From assembly GCA_903813345.2 (NCBI GenBank), contig CAIIXF020000001.1, forward strand, positions 24,233,915 through 24,297,914: a stretch of DNA of 64,000 nucleotides. The letters are read 5' to 3'. The translations under genes were made by a program, and so were the position numbers. Source of the DNA: Owenia fusiformis (lineage: Eukaryota; Annelida; Polychaeta; Sabellida; Oweniidae). Below, piece by piece: positions 1 through 12,112 of the stretch; within the stretch, counting starts at the first letter, position 1; each line of letters opens with the position of its first letter. The notes below the pieces were generated by a model. It saw only the letters and a list, made by a program, of their open reading frames with translations, searched no databases and was not told where the DNA came from.

Positions 1-2496
1 TGAATGTTAGCAATTTTTTCCTTCGTAATTTTTGGAGAAGTCTTACAATGTCTTTCCACTAAAGTTAGCACTCTGTTAACATTAGTCTGGTCTAGTGGGG
101 GTCTAGAGCTCTCTGAACGACTTGATTTTTTCCCGGTGACACTATGGAGTATCAACTCTTCTTCTGTGAAAAAATAGCTTACCAGCTTTTTTGTCACTGA
201 ACGGACATCACTTGCTGGTAGATGCTTAATAACATCATAAGCAATGTCATTTTCGTCCATATGCATTGCTTTTCTTATTTCAGCAACTTGGTTCTCGAGG
301 TCCTTTACTCTCCTCTTTAGGCTTCTAATAGTTCTAGCAGACCTATATTGAAATAAATTGGAGACATTCAAAATCACAGGTATTTTTTCATACTTTTTTC
401 TGAAAGGTAAACATGGTCATGCAGGGGTTTCAATAAATATGTTTTCAACAGGCTTTTTTGGCGATTTCAATAGGCTGGAACTTATTTCACCAAAATTGCT
501 AAGGACAATGAATTTTTTTCTCAATATTTGAACAGGCATACTTGTGATTTTTTGCCGTCTGCCTGACTCATTATGAAAAGGCCAGAGGGATTAAAGAAGT
601 AGTTTAAGTAAACCTCTTTCAGTAACTAGTAATTTATGCTTGAGTTAACAACGTGAAATAAATAGGTAAAAATTATCTTACTTGTTCCCAGAGTTTGGGG
701 GATTTTCTTCTTCCAAGTCTTTCAATGAATGCTCATCTTGGTTGGTTTTAATTTTTTCCCTTGATGCCTTTGCAGATCTGTTATAAATAAATTGGTGGCA
801 TATTTAAAATCTGAGGCATATTTTAATTTTATACTTTATTTCTGAAAGGTGAAACATGGTCATGCAGGAGTTTCAATAAATATGTTTTTAATAGACCTTT
901 TGGCAATTTTAATAGGATTTCACTAAAATTGGTAATTTCTCAAAATTTGAACAGGCTTAATTGTGATTTGAAATGGTTTTTTGCCATCTGCCTTTGACTC
1001 ATGGTCAAAATGGCAGAGGGAATTCTTTGAAGTATGGTAGTTAACTTAAAGGGGCAATAAGGCTTGTAGAGAGAAAATAGGAAAATTTCAACTTTTTCTG
1101 AGCTATCAAGGCAACATTTGGCTTAACATCTTCTTTGACATACCTATTTTCTTAAAATGTATGGATAAACTATCAATTTCAGCATTAAGAAGTGTAAATT
1201 CAGTTCAAAGCTAAATGGGACGTCCACTTTTATATTTTTAAGATCCACCATGTTTCAAGAGGAATATCAGCTGAAATAATGTTTATCTAGAGACTAGCGG
1301 GTTTCATTGTAGATAATAAAAATAGATGTTAGTCTTGATGAAGTATCCAAACTTAAATATATTTTGACACTGGTCCATGATCGTTAAATAGCCCCTCTGC
1401 ACTAATTGTTGCACCTAAATTATGCTTGACTTAACAACATGAAATAAATAGGTAAAAATTATCTTACGTGTTCTCAGAGGCTGAGGCATTTTCAGAGGCT
1501 GAGGCATTTTCTGGCGAACTAGCCATATCATCTGTGTCACTCGATGAATGCTCATCTGTCATGTCTGTCTCCCTGTCCCCGGCATCTTCAATGCAACCAC
1601 CTCGGTTGCGTGCGATGTTACCCCAATATGCCTTGATTAGACATATAATCTCATCTTGGGTTAAATTCTCATCAATGTACTTATCTGTCTTTTTGGCAGC
1701 TTGTACAAGCTCTGCATCGGACAATGATGCTAAAATAATAAGAGAAATTTCTCAGTCTAAAACTCAATCAGTCTCTAACTATAATGTTAGCCTGTAAGCG
1801 CAAGTCTTCAGTGATCAAAATAGAATAAAATCAACAACCCCAAAATTTTACGGGTGACAAAGTTTTTCATCCGTCAAAATAACCTACCTGTCAATATTTC
1901 GACAGATTAAAATTAGTTCCCTTCGAATGATGACCTGCAGGCCCTTAGCCAGGATTTGCCAAGGGGGGGTTCACTTTTCAGAAAAATTCCAGGGGGGTTC
2001 ACGTTGACAAAGTTGACCCAAAATCACATGAAAATGCTCAGAATGGTGATGCATGATTTTGAAAGAATGTTTGGCCAGGGGGGGGTCCGAACCGAATCGA
2101 CCCCCCCCCCCTGGCTACGGGCCTGACCAAAAGGTCAAAAGTCAATCACACGAGTCGCAACTGACAGAGAGAGAAAAGTTGTTGGGCCAAATGTGTTACA
2201 GGGCCTCAATTAATGTGCCTTTATGTCATTAAAAGGCCTTTAAGGGCCTCATTTTTAAAGAAACTGACCCTAAATTTTCAAAATTTTGAATTCTAACAGT
2301 CTTGCTTACCTCCGATCCCCAAGCAAATAGCGTCGTGTTCTTTAGCTTTCTTTCCAGCACCAAATCTACAAACGACAAATTCACCTAGTTCTGGGCATGT
2401 TCCTTTAGATCTATTGACAAGATTCCTGGCAGGCTCGATACTTTGTGTAAAATCTTCCACCCAAAGTAGCAATAAATAGTCTGTTTTCTCCGCCAT
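1..2496 (-). CDS. BEN-domain/coiled-coil protein, 5' part (runs off left edge)
   Basis: Four minus-strand exons join in frame: 2496-2310, 1729-1468, 777-682 and 342 to the window edge, each bounded by AG/GT sites (donors GTAAGC, GTAAGA, GTAAGA). The start is the ATG in a GAAGATGGCGG context (protein MAEKTDYLLLLWVEDF...); a longer upstream frame exists but lacks this context. The first exon encodes a compact cysteine-containing region (GEFVVCRFGAGKKAKEHDA). Exon 2 has a Lys-rich helix and an acidic Ser-rich tail with SENASASENAS repeats. Exon 4 starts with a basic coiled coil (SLKRRVKDLENQVAEIRKAM) and then FFTEEELILHSVTGKK and RPPLDQTNVNRVL, which resemble the start of a BEN domain. BEN domains bind DNA or mediate chromatin contacts. 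Function here is inferred from that weak-to-moderate resemblance. The C terminus lies outside the window. Confidence 0.62.
345..1560. repeat. Tandem duplication of about 785 bp spanning intron and exon ends of the BEN gene
   Basis: The block upstream of exon 3 repeats the block upstream of exon 4. Both contain 'aaacatggtcatgcagg' and 'tttcaataaatatgttt', then a stretch ending 'ggtaaaaattatcttac' at the donors near 664 and 1447. The duplicated part includes coding sequence: DEHSSSDTDD in exon 2 matches DEHSLKDLEE in exon 3. Exon 3 therefore looks like a duplicated and diverged end of exon 2. Confidence 0.7.
1050..1416. mobile_element. TTAA-type MITE, copy 1
   Basis: Starts AGGGGCAATAAGG after TTAA and ends ...TTGTTGCACCT, an imperfect inverted terminus. 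A second copy in the same orientation lies at 18730-19053 with intact TTAA on both sides. Here the right-hand TTAA has decayed to TAAA. It sits in only one arm of the tandem duplication, so it inserted after that duplication. Confidence 0.7.
1938..2125. mobile_element. hAT-like MITE with CAGGCCC termini
   Basis: Left end CAGGCCCTTAGCCAGG is inverted at the right end (CCTGGCTACGGGCCTG). The interior holds G and C homopolymer runs. The CAGG(G/C)CCGTAGCC type of terminus is characteristic of hAT elements. No clean 8-bp target duplication is visible. Lies in intron 1 of the BEN gene. Confidence 0.55.
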
Positions 2497-2500
2497 CTTC
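2490..2500 (-). promoter_or_regulatory. YY1-like motif overlapping the BEN gene start codon
   Basis: Read on the minus strand the start context is GAAGATGGCGGAG, which matches the AAnATGGCGG core of YY1 sites that often overlap the start codon in metazoan housekeeping promoters. Binding is inferred. Confidence 0.4.
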
Positions 2501-2960
2501 TTCGAAAATTCGCGCGTCTGAAGATTGACGTAATGAAATATTAACCAATCAGCAGCAATGATGCTGTACCCAGGATGCATCGGGGAAGTGAAAGAAAATG
2601 GCAAAATTTACTCTGTGATTTTGTATCGGATTTGTTAAATATTATTATTGATGTGCATACAAACGTAAATGTTATCCTATTTTCGGTATAAATACGTACA
2701 AAACTACAGTATAATAAGAGTAAAACAGTCTGATTTATGGAATTTACATTAAAAGTAAAGGCGCGACGGTGTAATTTCGTTTAGTTGAGGTTTCAATTTA
2801 GACAGATTAACTACTTCCGGCAAATCCGTAAAAACAATTTTAGATCAATATTTTGATTAAAAATAACAAATCAGGTTAGTAAATTCAATCTATTTCCATG
2901 CATAGATGCCGGCAAGATTATTTTTTAGAAGGATAGCTCAATATTATATTATTCAGATGG
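2497..2960. other. Upstream flank of the BEN gene, no gene seen
   Basis: AT-rich sequence without a convincing reading frame or RNA gene. It probably holds the 5' UTR and promoter of the minus-strand BEN gene; no TATA box could be assigned with confidence. Confidence 0.4.
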
Positions 2961-3335
2961 GACGGTCCCCTCGAAAAAAATCAAATTTAAAATTTACGTC
3001 AACGATCACGAGTCGGGGGGGGGGGTGCCGCTGAGACTCAAAATATCTACCCACATCTTGGGATTTTGTTCTCTAAAAATGAACCCGGTTTTCTTTCAAA
3101 AATAGACCCACTTCAAGGTAATTTTTAAAACACAAGACCCACTTCCGGCGATTTTTTTCAAAAACAATACCCAGTTTTAGGATTTTTCCAAAAATAGACC
3201 CATCTCTAGGGATTTTTTCCCAGATTTTTTTTATCAAAATGAAACCTCAATCTAGGGTTTTTTCTTCAAAATGGGACCCACACCTAGGGATTTGGCGAAA
3301 GAGTGACCCATTTTAGTGGCACGTCCCCATATATT
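2960..3335. repeat. Degenerate minisatellite with 'gggacggtcccc' edge
   Basis: About eight imperfect units of roughly 40 bp of the form 'aaaatagacccacttctagg' plus a T-rich linker. The left edge has 'gggacggtcccc' near 2959 and the right edge 'ggcacgtcccc' near 3319, so the array may be part of a dispersed element. A run of about ten G lies at 3016-3026. Confidence 0.6.
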
Positions 3336-4842
3336 ACTCGAGTCTCTAGCTTACAGCTAGATGTAACTTGATTGATTTCGTATGTTTTCCTGAAAAAATG
3401 TCATACACGCACCTTGAACTCATTTTTAATAGTTTCTATAAATATTTATAAGAATATTAATCATATTGATGTAGAAGCTTTGCTTGTCTGAATTTAGATA
3501 TTTCAAAATTTCTTTTCGGAAAAACATTCAAACTCAATGGATCCGCCATTTATACACCTCAGTGACCTCATTCGCAGAAAAATGGTGGCCATTTTAAAAT
3601 GAAATTTCGTTTTGCGAAATTAAATGCTAAATACACTCGATTAAGACGGGGATATGAGCTGATTTTCTGCAAATGTATGCATAAAGGTATGTTTCATATA
3701 ATAATGACGAAACAACTGTGCGTGGTCACCATGCATTGGCAAATATTGAATACCACAGCTGCTGTAACAGTGGCTCAAAGCCAGATCATAGAGAAGGCTT
3801 TGGAACTAAGTAACCCATATAGATCTAGCCAATATATGGGGGTTGGTTTATATCCTTTCTTTGAGGTGCTTTAATGTCACCTAGGTGGTCTCTAGTGCTG
3901 GTTTTGTCTCTTGTACATTTAGTTTTGCGATTAGCTACTCTTGTGGTTTGTAGAGTCCTTTTTTGTTTTATATAAAATCCTGTACAGGTTGGCTAAGATC
4001 ATATTCATAACTGCGATTGTTATTCACATTGTCGTGCAGCCATTTCAAAAAAATATGAGACATCTCATATCAAATCATATCTCATTCGAAGCGTCTTGTT
4101 ATTCTTTAACTTTCTTATCACTAACGAATCGTATACAAACAATTAGACAAAATAGTGATATATATTCAATATTGGTGGAAGGCTGTCCAAATCTGAATGT
4201 GCTTCTGTGATCCGAGAAATGTGAAGTCAGCATTACAATTATATTTGAATACACAGGATCCCAGAACAAGATTCGGTGTCTCATCTTGAGGAATATTTAT
4301 TGAGCTTCTGATCCCTACTACAAAAGAATTTTGCTGGCATCTATGTTTCCATGTACGTTTTTACTGAAAATACATGTCGCATTTCTAAATTGACTTTTTC
4401 CTAGAAATTCAAAATTTTGAACCTTAGTCTACAGCACATACAGGGAACAGATAGTACACTGACTGAAATTCTCTCTGTACCCAGTAGGTAAATTTTGTTC
4501 GGTGTACTAAAACTATCTGTTCCCAGGCCTATGGTCTACACAGCCCTAAAGGCTAGAGTTGGAGGAAATGTAAGTTGGTAGTCGACTTTTTGTGATTTTG
4601 ATGTCATTTCTGCATTTCACAATCCACAATCGTGTGATTCATAATTGAAAATTAACATGTGACTCTATTGAGCGTTGCAACAAAATTCACCCTGACCTTT
4701 ACACCAGATTCAAATTTGTCCCACTCACTTTCGATTTATATTTCTCACATGACAAAACAATAATCAAAATCAAAAAAGTAGGAGATATATCTAATTTGGT
4801 AAATTTTGTATCAGGATTTCCCATCACAAAAAATAATGACTG
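3336..4842. other. Intergenic stretch, no gene seen; one decayed MITE end
   Basis: Only short chance reading frames occur. At 4650-4700 'acatgtgactctattgag' followed by 'caccctgacctt' matches the right end of the TTAA palindrome at 51621-52034, so this is a decayed fragment of that family. Confidence 0.45.
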
Positions 4843-6154
4843 CAGACTTGCCAACCTAAAATGAAAAATTTGCGTGAGATTTTCAAAAAATTGCGGTACT
4901 TTTACATGAGAGTTCTCCAAAATACGGTAGTTTTTGCGGGAGATTTTTGAAAAAACTAGAGTTTTTTACGCGCGATTTTTGAAAAACTGGAGTTTTTAAG
5001 GGAGAGTAGTTTTTAAGTAAATTTTATAAAAAGTGGTAGTTTTTGCGGGAGATTTTTGAAAAAAACGGAAGGTTTTGCGGAGGATTTTTTAAAATACAGG
5101 AGTTTTGCGGGAGATTTTTGAAAAACGGGTGTTTTTGTGGGAGATTTTAAAAACGGCGATTTTTATGGGAGATTTTTGAAAAAAGGGAGTTTTTACGGGA
5201 GAGTTTTGATAAAACAGGAGTTTTCGTGGGAGAGTTTTGAAAAAACGGCAGTTTATGTGGGAGAGTTTTGAAAAAAACGGCAGTTTTTGCGGGATATGAT
5301 TTTGAAAATAAACGGAAGTTTTTGTGGTAGACTTTTGACAAACGGTAGTTTTTGCGGGAGATTTTTGAAGAAACTGTAGTTGTTGCGGAAGAAAAAATGG
5401 GAGGAGCAGATTTTATTATTCTAGAAGCTGATTAAACATGCGTAAAATGCATGGGGCGTGCTACCACTGATCATATCAGACTAAATCATGCAAAGTATGC
5501 AAACTATAGACTCTAAAAAGTAGTTCTTATCATTTCCATCCCGTTTTGAACGATATCGCCGATTCATACATGAATCTGTGACATTAAGGATGCAGTACAG
5601 GGTTAGCGTAGCTTACGTTCCAGATATTAGATTATGCTCATATTTTTCGCACTGTATCACAATGATGTTATCATTAGCCAAGTGCAATATAAAGAGGACT
5701 GACCAGCTGGTTACTACAAGATAAATTATTTACATTGACGGAATTTTTGAAAAAGATTTCTATGCATTTTTCATTTTCGGGTCACAGTTTCTTCATAAAT
5801 ATTGACTATGTCCAATAGAAACTTCATCTACCGACAGAAATATAAACCATCTATATTACGGATCCATAAAAATGATAAATGGCATGCAAACAGTTAAAAA
5901 TGTATAAACATATATAAAATGTGCAAACAGATAAGAAAATTGTTGAAAAAATGAAACGGTCCCCGAGTTTGCAAAATGTAACGCCCAATGCGGAAATCGA
6001 ACCGAAGACCTTTCGTTCCCAAGAGAGATTTTAGTAGAAATACGGTACGGGAGTGTTTACGGGAGAAAACGGTACAGGAGTTTTGTTATTTTTTACGGAA
6101 AAACAAAAAATTTACGGGAGATTCCCGTAAAAAAACGGGAGGTTGGCAAGTCTG
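4843..6154. mobile_element. TIR element containing a GGGAGATTTTTG minisatellite
   Basis: Ends CAGACTTGCCAACCT (left) and AGGTTGGCAAGTCTG (right) are perfect 15-bp inverted repeats. The 5 bp 'gactg' flank both sides (4838-4842 and 6155-6159), a possible target duplication. At 4900-5400 about fifteen units of roughly 29 bp read 'gtttttgcgggagatttttg' plus an A-run; a second cluster of 'acgggag' motifs lies at 6040-6140 near the right end. No transposase frame is seen, so it is non-autonomous. Confidence 0.6.
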
Positions 6155-6321
6155 GACTGCAAACTTACATTTCTGCTGAGAATAGATATATGAGACTGGC
6201 GCCAAATTTTGCTCCCCAACTTCTTACTTTCACTGTGCAGCTTGTGGATTGATTATATACATATCATCATAAAAATTTGTCTTTTTTATTTTGCAGTTAA
6301 TAGCTTGACTCACCATTTATT

Positions 6322-9300
6322 ATGAATGAATGTGAGAATACAAACCAAAACAGTCCAGGTTTCTTGGTTCTGCAGGAAAATGGAAAGAAACAATTTGAGT
6401 GCAGGGAATGTAGGCGGACTTTTACAAATAAAAGAAACATTGAAATGCATCTACATTCAAGTCATGGCTATTGTAAGTTTCCATTTTTGAAGTTCAAAAA
6501 GTGGTTTTTGAAGGACTTTTTGTTGGAAAATTGTGAATTTGTTTAAAACTAACTTTTAGAGGCCACACGTATCAATCGCCCATATACAAATGCATGTAGC
6601 ATTCTCACATAAATAGTCATCATAGTAGTCATATACTATCAGATACATGAAGATTGATCCACTAGAACTGATGAATATTCAAGTTCAAAAGAACCTTTTT
6701 CTATACTTGCTATGGTATCTGACCCGATGTAGCCACCTTGTGGTGAAATTGGTAACTACCTACTGGCATCTGGGTAATTAAAACTCGATGAATTTTATAA
6801 TTTATTTTTGAATCCATTTCCCATTGTGGAGTTAACAAATATATTTTCTTACAGCTTCACCAGTGAAGAAGTATAAATTGTACGAAAACAAACCAGGATT
6901 AAAAGAGAATGTACCAAGGAGTACCGTTTGGTATAGAGCAAATAGGAGTAAATTGGAGAAAGAGCAGGAAGGTAAATAATTTAGATTTATGTAACCTCAT
7001 CTTTTAAGCTCACATGGGTCACGGGCTTATCTACCTTGATCCAATCTTATGTTACTATTGTTTTAGTATAGGATTCCCTAATATATAAATATGCTTATTC
7101 GGCAAGTTTGAAAAGTGCAGCCCCTCTCTATAGGGAAAACCTCTGAACAAGGAAACTTTCCTCCAGTCTCAAGAGCATTCCCTGTTCGCAGGTTTTACTG
7201 TACATATAATTTAATTAAATTGTGCACTTTTCAGGTACAGATGATCAAGGGCCAGATGGAGAACGTCAAAATGATCAGAAAGATTCACAGGATGACATCA
7301 CCCCTGAGTATTCAGACAAGGCCTATACAATTTCTGAAAAAAGTGAAACCACTAGTATTGAACTTGAGAATTCTATTGCTATTTCATCACTCGTGGGTAA
7401 TGGTACTGTAGTCCAATCTGTCACTCAATTATCAGATTACAATCATGGTGACAAGATTGATGAAAGTTCATCTGCAACTGACTATGTTAATGGTAGCGAG
7501 CCATATGGCAAACTTGATATTGACTCAGACTCAACATCTATGAACTCGCATTCAGAATTGGACTCTGACGGTTATGAAAATATATTTTCTGACTCTGAAT
7601 TTGATTCTTATAGTGATTCAAGCATATACAGTTGTTCATCTGATTCGGAGACTGAACGCACATCCTGTTCAGAAATTGAAAATGACTCACTTGATCTTGA
7701 CAAAGATATAATTGGCAGTGATGTGTATTTAAAGATACTGTCATGTTTTATTCGCAATGAACTTTCAGCTACAGCTTGCAAAGATGTGTTACAAACATTT
7801 CAGAAACTAACTCCAGAATCTCAGGTTTGGAATCAAATATCATATGACAAGATATGGAGCATAGTGGATAATGTTACCAAGCAAATTCATTATTGCCCAG
7901 ATTGTAGCAGGATATTTCCCGAGGATGACGTTGACTGTGTGGAATGTCCGTGTGGTGGTCTAAGATATATTGGTACAGCAGAGGAACAGAGAAAAGCTAA
8001 TCGACAACCATGCAAAAAGTTTGTGTTTCTTGATCCAAAGAAATACATAAAGGACCTACTTGAGCTACCAGGTAAAGTATTATTGGAATGTTTCAGTTCA
8101 ATTGAATAATTTGGCATTATTTTCTAAAATCCTACTTTTCAAGATGGCCACTGAATTTCAAAATGGCGGCCATTTTCCCTTAAAAAAACGTAATCTTTGA
8201 TAACTTAAATACCAGTGAACGGATTTGGTTCAAATTTTATATGATGATGCCTAGGGACAAAGTAGATCTGTTCGAGTAAGAATTTTCAAGATGGCAGCTG
8301 AATTTCAAAATGGCGGCCATTTTTCGTAAAAAAAATAATCTTTGATAACTCAAATACCAGTGAACGGATTTGGTTCAAATTTTATATGCTCATACCTAGG
8401 GACACAGTAGCTCTGTTCAAGAAAGAATTTTCAAAATGGCCACTGAATTTCCAAATGGCTGCCATTTTTATAAAAGAAAGTAATCTTTGATAACTCAATT
8501 GCTAATTGACGCACAAGACTGTGGGTCCTTTATTACATTGTCCTAATTATCTTTTACAGGAACTTATTTTATTTATCTTTTACAGGAATGTGGGATGGCC
8601 TACAGAAAAACAAAGGAGTCATACTCGAACGCTATGAAACTAGTGATGGGGTACTAAAAGATGTTACAGATGGTGAGGTCTACAGAAACCTAATAAAAAC
8701 TGGATTTTTATCAAATCCTCACAATATTAGTGTCATGATGAATACAGATGGTGTTAACCTCTATAAATCAACAGGTGTTGAAATATGGCCGATTTTCCTA
8801 TCAGTGACTGAACTCCCTCCTGCAGAGAGGTTTGCTCGTGAAAATATGATCCCAGCTAGTTTATGGCAAGGAAAGGGTAAGCCACCTTTCCAACAGTACA
8901 TGGAAGTATTCTCATCGGAAATGAACAAACTATATACAGAGGGCATAGATATTCATGTAAATCAAGAAATGATAAATGTGAAAGTAGTAGTCATTACATC
9001 ACCAGCAGACCTACCAGCTAGGGCAAATATGATGAACATGACATATTATAACGGCCAGTATGCTTGCACAACTTGTGAAATACCAGGCAAAACTGAAGTA
9101 CAAGGTGGTGGACACACTAAAGCATTTCCAGCCCAGCACACCTACAAATACAGAACAGACAAGGAGATTCGCGATTGCATGACAAAAGGCCAAGAGAAAA
9201 AAAGAATCCTGGGTTTTAAAGGTAAATCTGGGCTCTATGATCTGAAAGGAGTGGACTTGAGCAAACTTTGCCCACCCGACTACATGCACTGTGTCTGTAT

Positions 9301-10336
9301 GGGTGTAATCCCAAAAATTAATAAAAGGTGGTTTTCTTCTGAAAACAGCAATGAAAGTTACCATGTTGGTAAAGAAATAAAAGAAATTTCAAGAAGAATG
9401 CAGTATATTAAGCCACCAAACATGATAGAAAGGTTACCACGAAACCTGGAGAAACATTATTTACACTTCAAGGCAACTGAAAATCAAACATGGATGCTTT
9501 TTTATGCAGTACCTTGCCTCGAAGGAATCCTCCCTAAGAAATACTTGGACCATTTCAAAAAACTCTCTGAAGGCATACACATTTTGCTTGGTGACAGTAT
9601 AACTACAGAACAAATTAACAGAGCAGAACTTCTCCTCAAAGAATTCTACGTTGAATACCCCAAGCTATATCCCCCTGGAGACTGTACATTGAACTTGCAC
9701 TACATTGGAGCCCATTTCGGATATTGGGTCCAACAATTGGGACCATTGTGGAATTGGAGCTGCTTTCCCTATGAAGATTCAAATGCACATATATTAAAAA
9801 TGTGCCATGGAACAGGGGATGTAACAACACAGATAATGAGGCAAAAAACAGCTGAGATTAAAATAAGGACACAAAATCAACCAGTCAAAATCAAAGAGTT
9901 GAATACAACTGAGGAAAAACTTAAAATACATGGTAAAACAAGGCCATTATCTGATTCTGATCATGATCTGGACTCTGTGCCTCAGAACTGTACATCAGTG
10001 GCTTCACGAATCTCCATAAATGGAGAGATGTTCTACTCTGATGAGTATGCACGCATGAAGAGGAGAATTTGTAACTGTGTGGAATTAAAAAATGGAAAAC
10101 GTGGTTTCATTAAGAGGTTTGTTACTGATGGCAAAGAAACACATTTTGCAGTAATTGATATGCTCAGAGTGCAGAGAGGTTCAACTTATGCAAATAAAGC
10201 AAAACCTTCAGGGAAAACAGAGCTGTATCACATAAGTGAGCTAAAGAGAAAACTTGTTTTAGTTCAGTGTGGAGAAAATATGCAAATGTATGTTCTAGCA
10301 ATGCCTAATGGCATTGGACGCTCCGTTTTCAAATAA
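6322..10336 (+). CDS. CACTA/EnSpm-like (Tnp2-type) transposase with N-terminal C2H2 finger, intact
   Basis: Four exons join in frame: 6322-6472, 6855-6971, 7235-8071, 8586-10336. All introns are GT-AG in phase 1, giving 951 aa with no stop. Residues about 25-48 form a C2H2 finger (C-x2-C-x12-H-x4-H). The middle is an acidic Ser/Asp-rich linker, then a zinc-ribbon-like CPDC...CVECPCGG. The last exon has the Tnp2 hallmarks: MMNTDGVNLYKS, PPDYMHCVCMGV and FPYEDSNAHILK. I infer the catalytic acids are the D of NTDG, the D of PDYMH and the E of YEDS. The protein would bind and cut transposon ends in the nucleus. A splice acceptor at 6296 suggests an upstream 5' UTR exon. I found no terminal inverted repeats, so it may be either a live element or a domesticated gene. 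Confidence 0.8.
8141..8510. repeat. Three tandem units of about 147 bp in transposase intron 3
   Basis: Units begin near 8141, 8288 and 8433 with 'aagatggccactgaatttca', followed by 'aatggcggccattttt' and 'ccagtgaacggatttggttc'. The third unit is truncated. The architecture resembles the cores of the hairpin-ended elements elsewhere in the window, but no terminal hairpin is seen here. Confidence 0.65.
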
Positions 10337-10910
10337 AGCATCTGTTCGGGCGATAACTGAAATATTTTCCATTGTGTTCCTTACACCATATTGAACATAA
10401 TATTCACATGAAATTGACTTTTATAAAGTTCTTATGCATTGACAATAATCATAATTCTTGAATATTAGAATATTTGTAGAATATTTTCCAGGACTTAGAT
10501 ATTTCACTTTATTCTGAAAAAGCTCTGCAAGTGTTGCCAGGATGAATATATATTGAATATTAAATACACAGTAAAATAATTTGTATCTTTAATACAAAAT
10601 AATGTTTTATTTTGAATAAATTCTGTAAGTGTTCTTAAACCTAGTACATAGCGTTCTTGAACCTAGGTAAATAACAATTTTATGTAATAAAACATACTAT
10701 AACATACTAGTATGTTGCTGTTGGATTCAAATACAATTTCTTACAATATACTTAAATACTTTTTGAACTATAATTCAGAATTCCTGTTATTCTGAAGATA
10801 ATTCTTGAATTTATATATATATATATAATAATAATATGTATAAAAGTCAAAATTCTTAGTGTACATACTAAATATAATAAAATAATTTGAAATAAAAGCA
10901 GAGAAATTCT
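10337..10910. other. AT-rich 3' flank of the transposase gene
   Basis: No gene. AATAAA occurs near 10333 at the stop codon and again near 10614, so polyadenylation could fall here. Contains 'ccta(g)ta' direct repeats near 10640-10665 and an (AT)n stretch near 10815. Confidence 0.4.
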
Positions 10911-10973
10911 TCCTACATGTTTCTTTATTTAAACATCTTTCTTGAAGATTTTTAAATAAAGAAACATGTAGGA
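10911..10973. repeat. Perfect 23-bp inverted repeat with 17-bp spacer
   Basis: Arms 10911-10933 and 10951-10973 are exact reverse complements (starting 'tcctacatgtttctttat'). It directly precedes the satellite array and could form a stable hairpin. Confidence 0.85.
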
Positions 10974-10984
10974 AACATGTGGTG

Positions 10985-12060
10985 AAAAAGTGAAGAATAT
11001 CTGAGAACATATTTTTTAGTTCTTCATTATTATTCAAATATCCTTCAAAGAAGTAGGTGAAAATAAGAAGAATTTCCAAGATTACCAATAATTCAAAATG
11101 TTCTTTGTTATTCTTAAGATATTCTTCAAATAAGCTGGTGAAAAATTGAAGAATATCTAAGAACACATAAGTTCGTCATTATTATTCAAATATCCTTTAA
11201 ATAACATGGTGAAAATATGAAGGATTTCCAAGATTACCAGTAGTACAAAATGTTCTTTATTATTCAACAAATATTCTTCAAATAAGGTGGTGAAAAATTA
11301 AAGAATATCTAAGAACATAGAAGTTCTTCACTATTATTCAAATATCCTTTAAACAAGGTGGTGAAAATATGAAGAATTTTCAGGATATCGAACAATACAA
11401 AATGTTCTTTATTATTCTTCAGATATTCTTCAAATGAGGTGGTGAAAATGTGAAGAATATCTGAGAACATTGTAGTTCCTCATTATTATTCAAATATCCT
11501 TCAAACAAGTTAATGAAAATATAAAGAATCTCCAAGAATACCATAACTACAAAATGTTCTTCATAATTCTTCAAATATTCTTCAAATGAGGTAATGAAAA
11601 ATTGAAGAATATCTAAGAACATAGAAGTTCTTCACTATTATTCAAATATCCTTTAAACAAGGTGGTGAAAATATGAAGAATTTTCAGGATATCCAACAAT
11701 ACAAAATATTCTTTATTATTCTTCGAATATCCTTCAAATGAAGTGGTGAAAAAATGAAGAATATCTGAGAATATTTTAGTTATTCATTATTATTCTCTCA
11801 TTCCTTAAACAACATGGTGAAAATATGAAGAATTTCCAAGATTTCAAGAAATAGAAAATGTTATTCATTATTATTCAAATATTCTTCATTCAGGGTGGTG
11901 AAAATATGAAGTATTTTGAAGAACATGAAACATTCTTTATTTTTCTTCAATTATTCACCATAGAATTTGAAGAATATTCAAGAACATAAATTATTCTTTA
12001 TTATTCTTCAAAAATACAAGAATATGGTTAAATCTTTATTCTTCACAATTTATCTCGATA
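10985..12060. repeat. Satellite of about 152 bp built from two related half-units
   Basis: The landmark 'gttcttcattattattcaa' recurs near 11018, 11171, 11323, 11474, 11627 and 11779, a period of about 152 bp. Each unit has two related halves of about 76 bp, both holding 'ggtggtgaaaa' then 'gaagaat', so it is a dimeric higher-order repeat. Roughly seven units. It separates the transposase gene from the 3' end of the TSP1 gene. Confidence 0.8.
12035..12040 (-). terminator. Candidate polyadenylation signal for the TSP1 gene
   Basis: AATAAA on the minus strand about 73 nt past the stop codon at 12113. The flanking sequence is AT-rich, so a chance match is possible. Confidence 0.3.
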
Positions 12061-12112
12061 TTACAATATTCATCACACCTGAATATTCATGAATAATTCA
12101 TGAATATTCATA

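Noticed and set aside
3599-4210. Two plus-strand frames of about 90 codons
   Set aside because: No motifs, no splice partners, biased composition; likely chance.
5147-5341. 64-codon frame with repeated KTxVLSK-like units
   Set aside because: It is a translation of the 29-bp minisatellite, not a gene.
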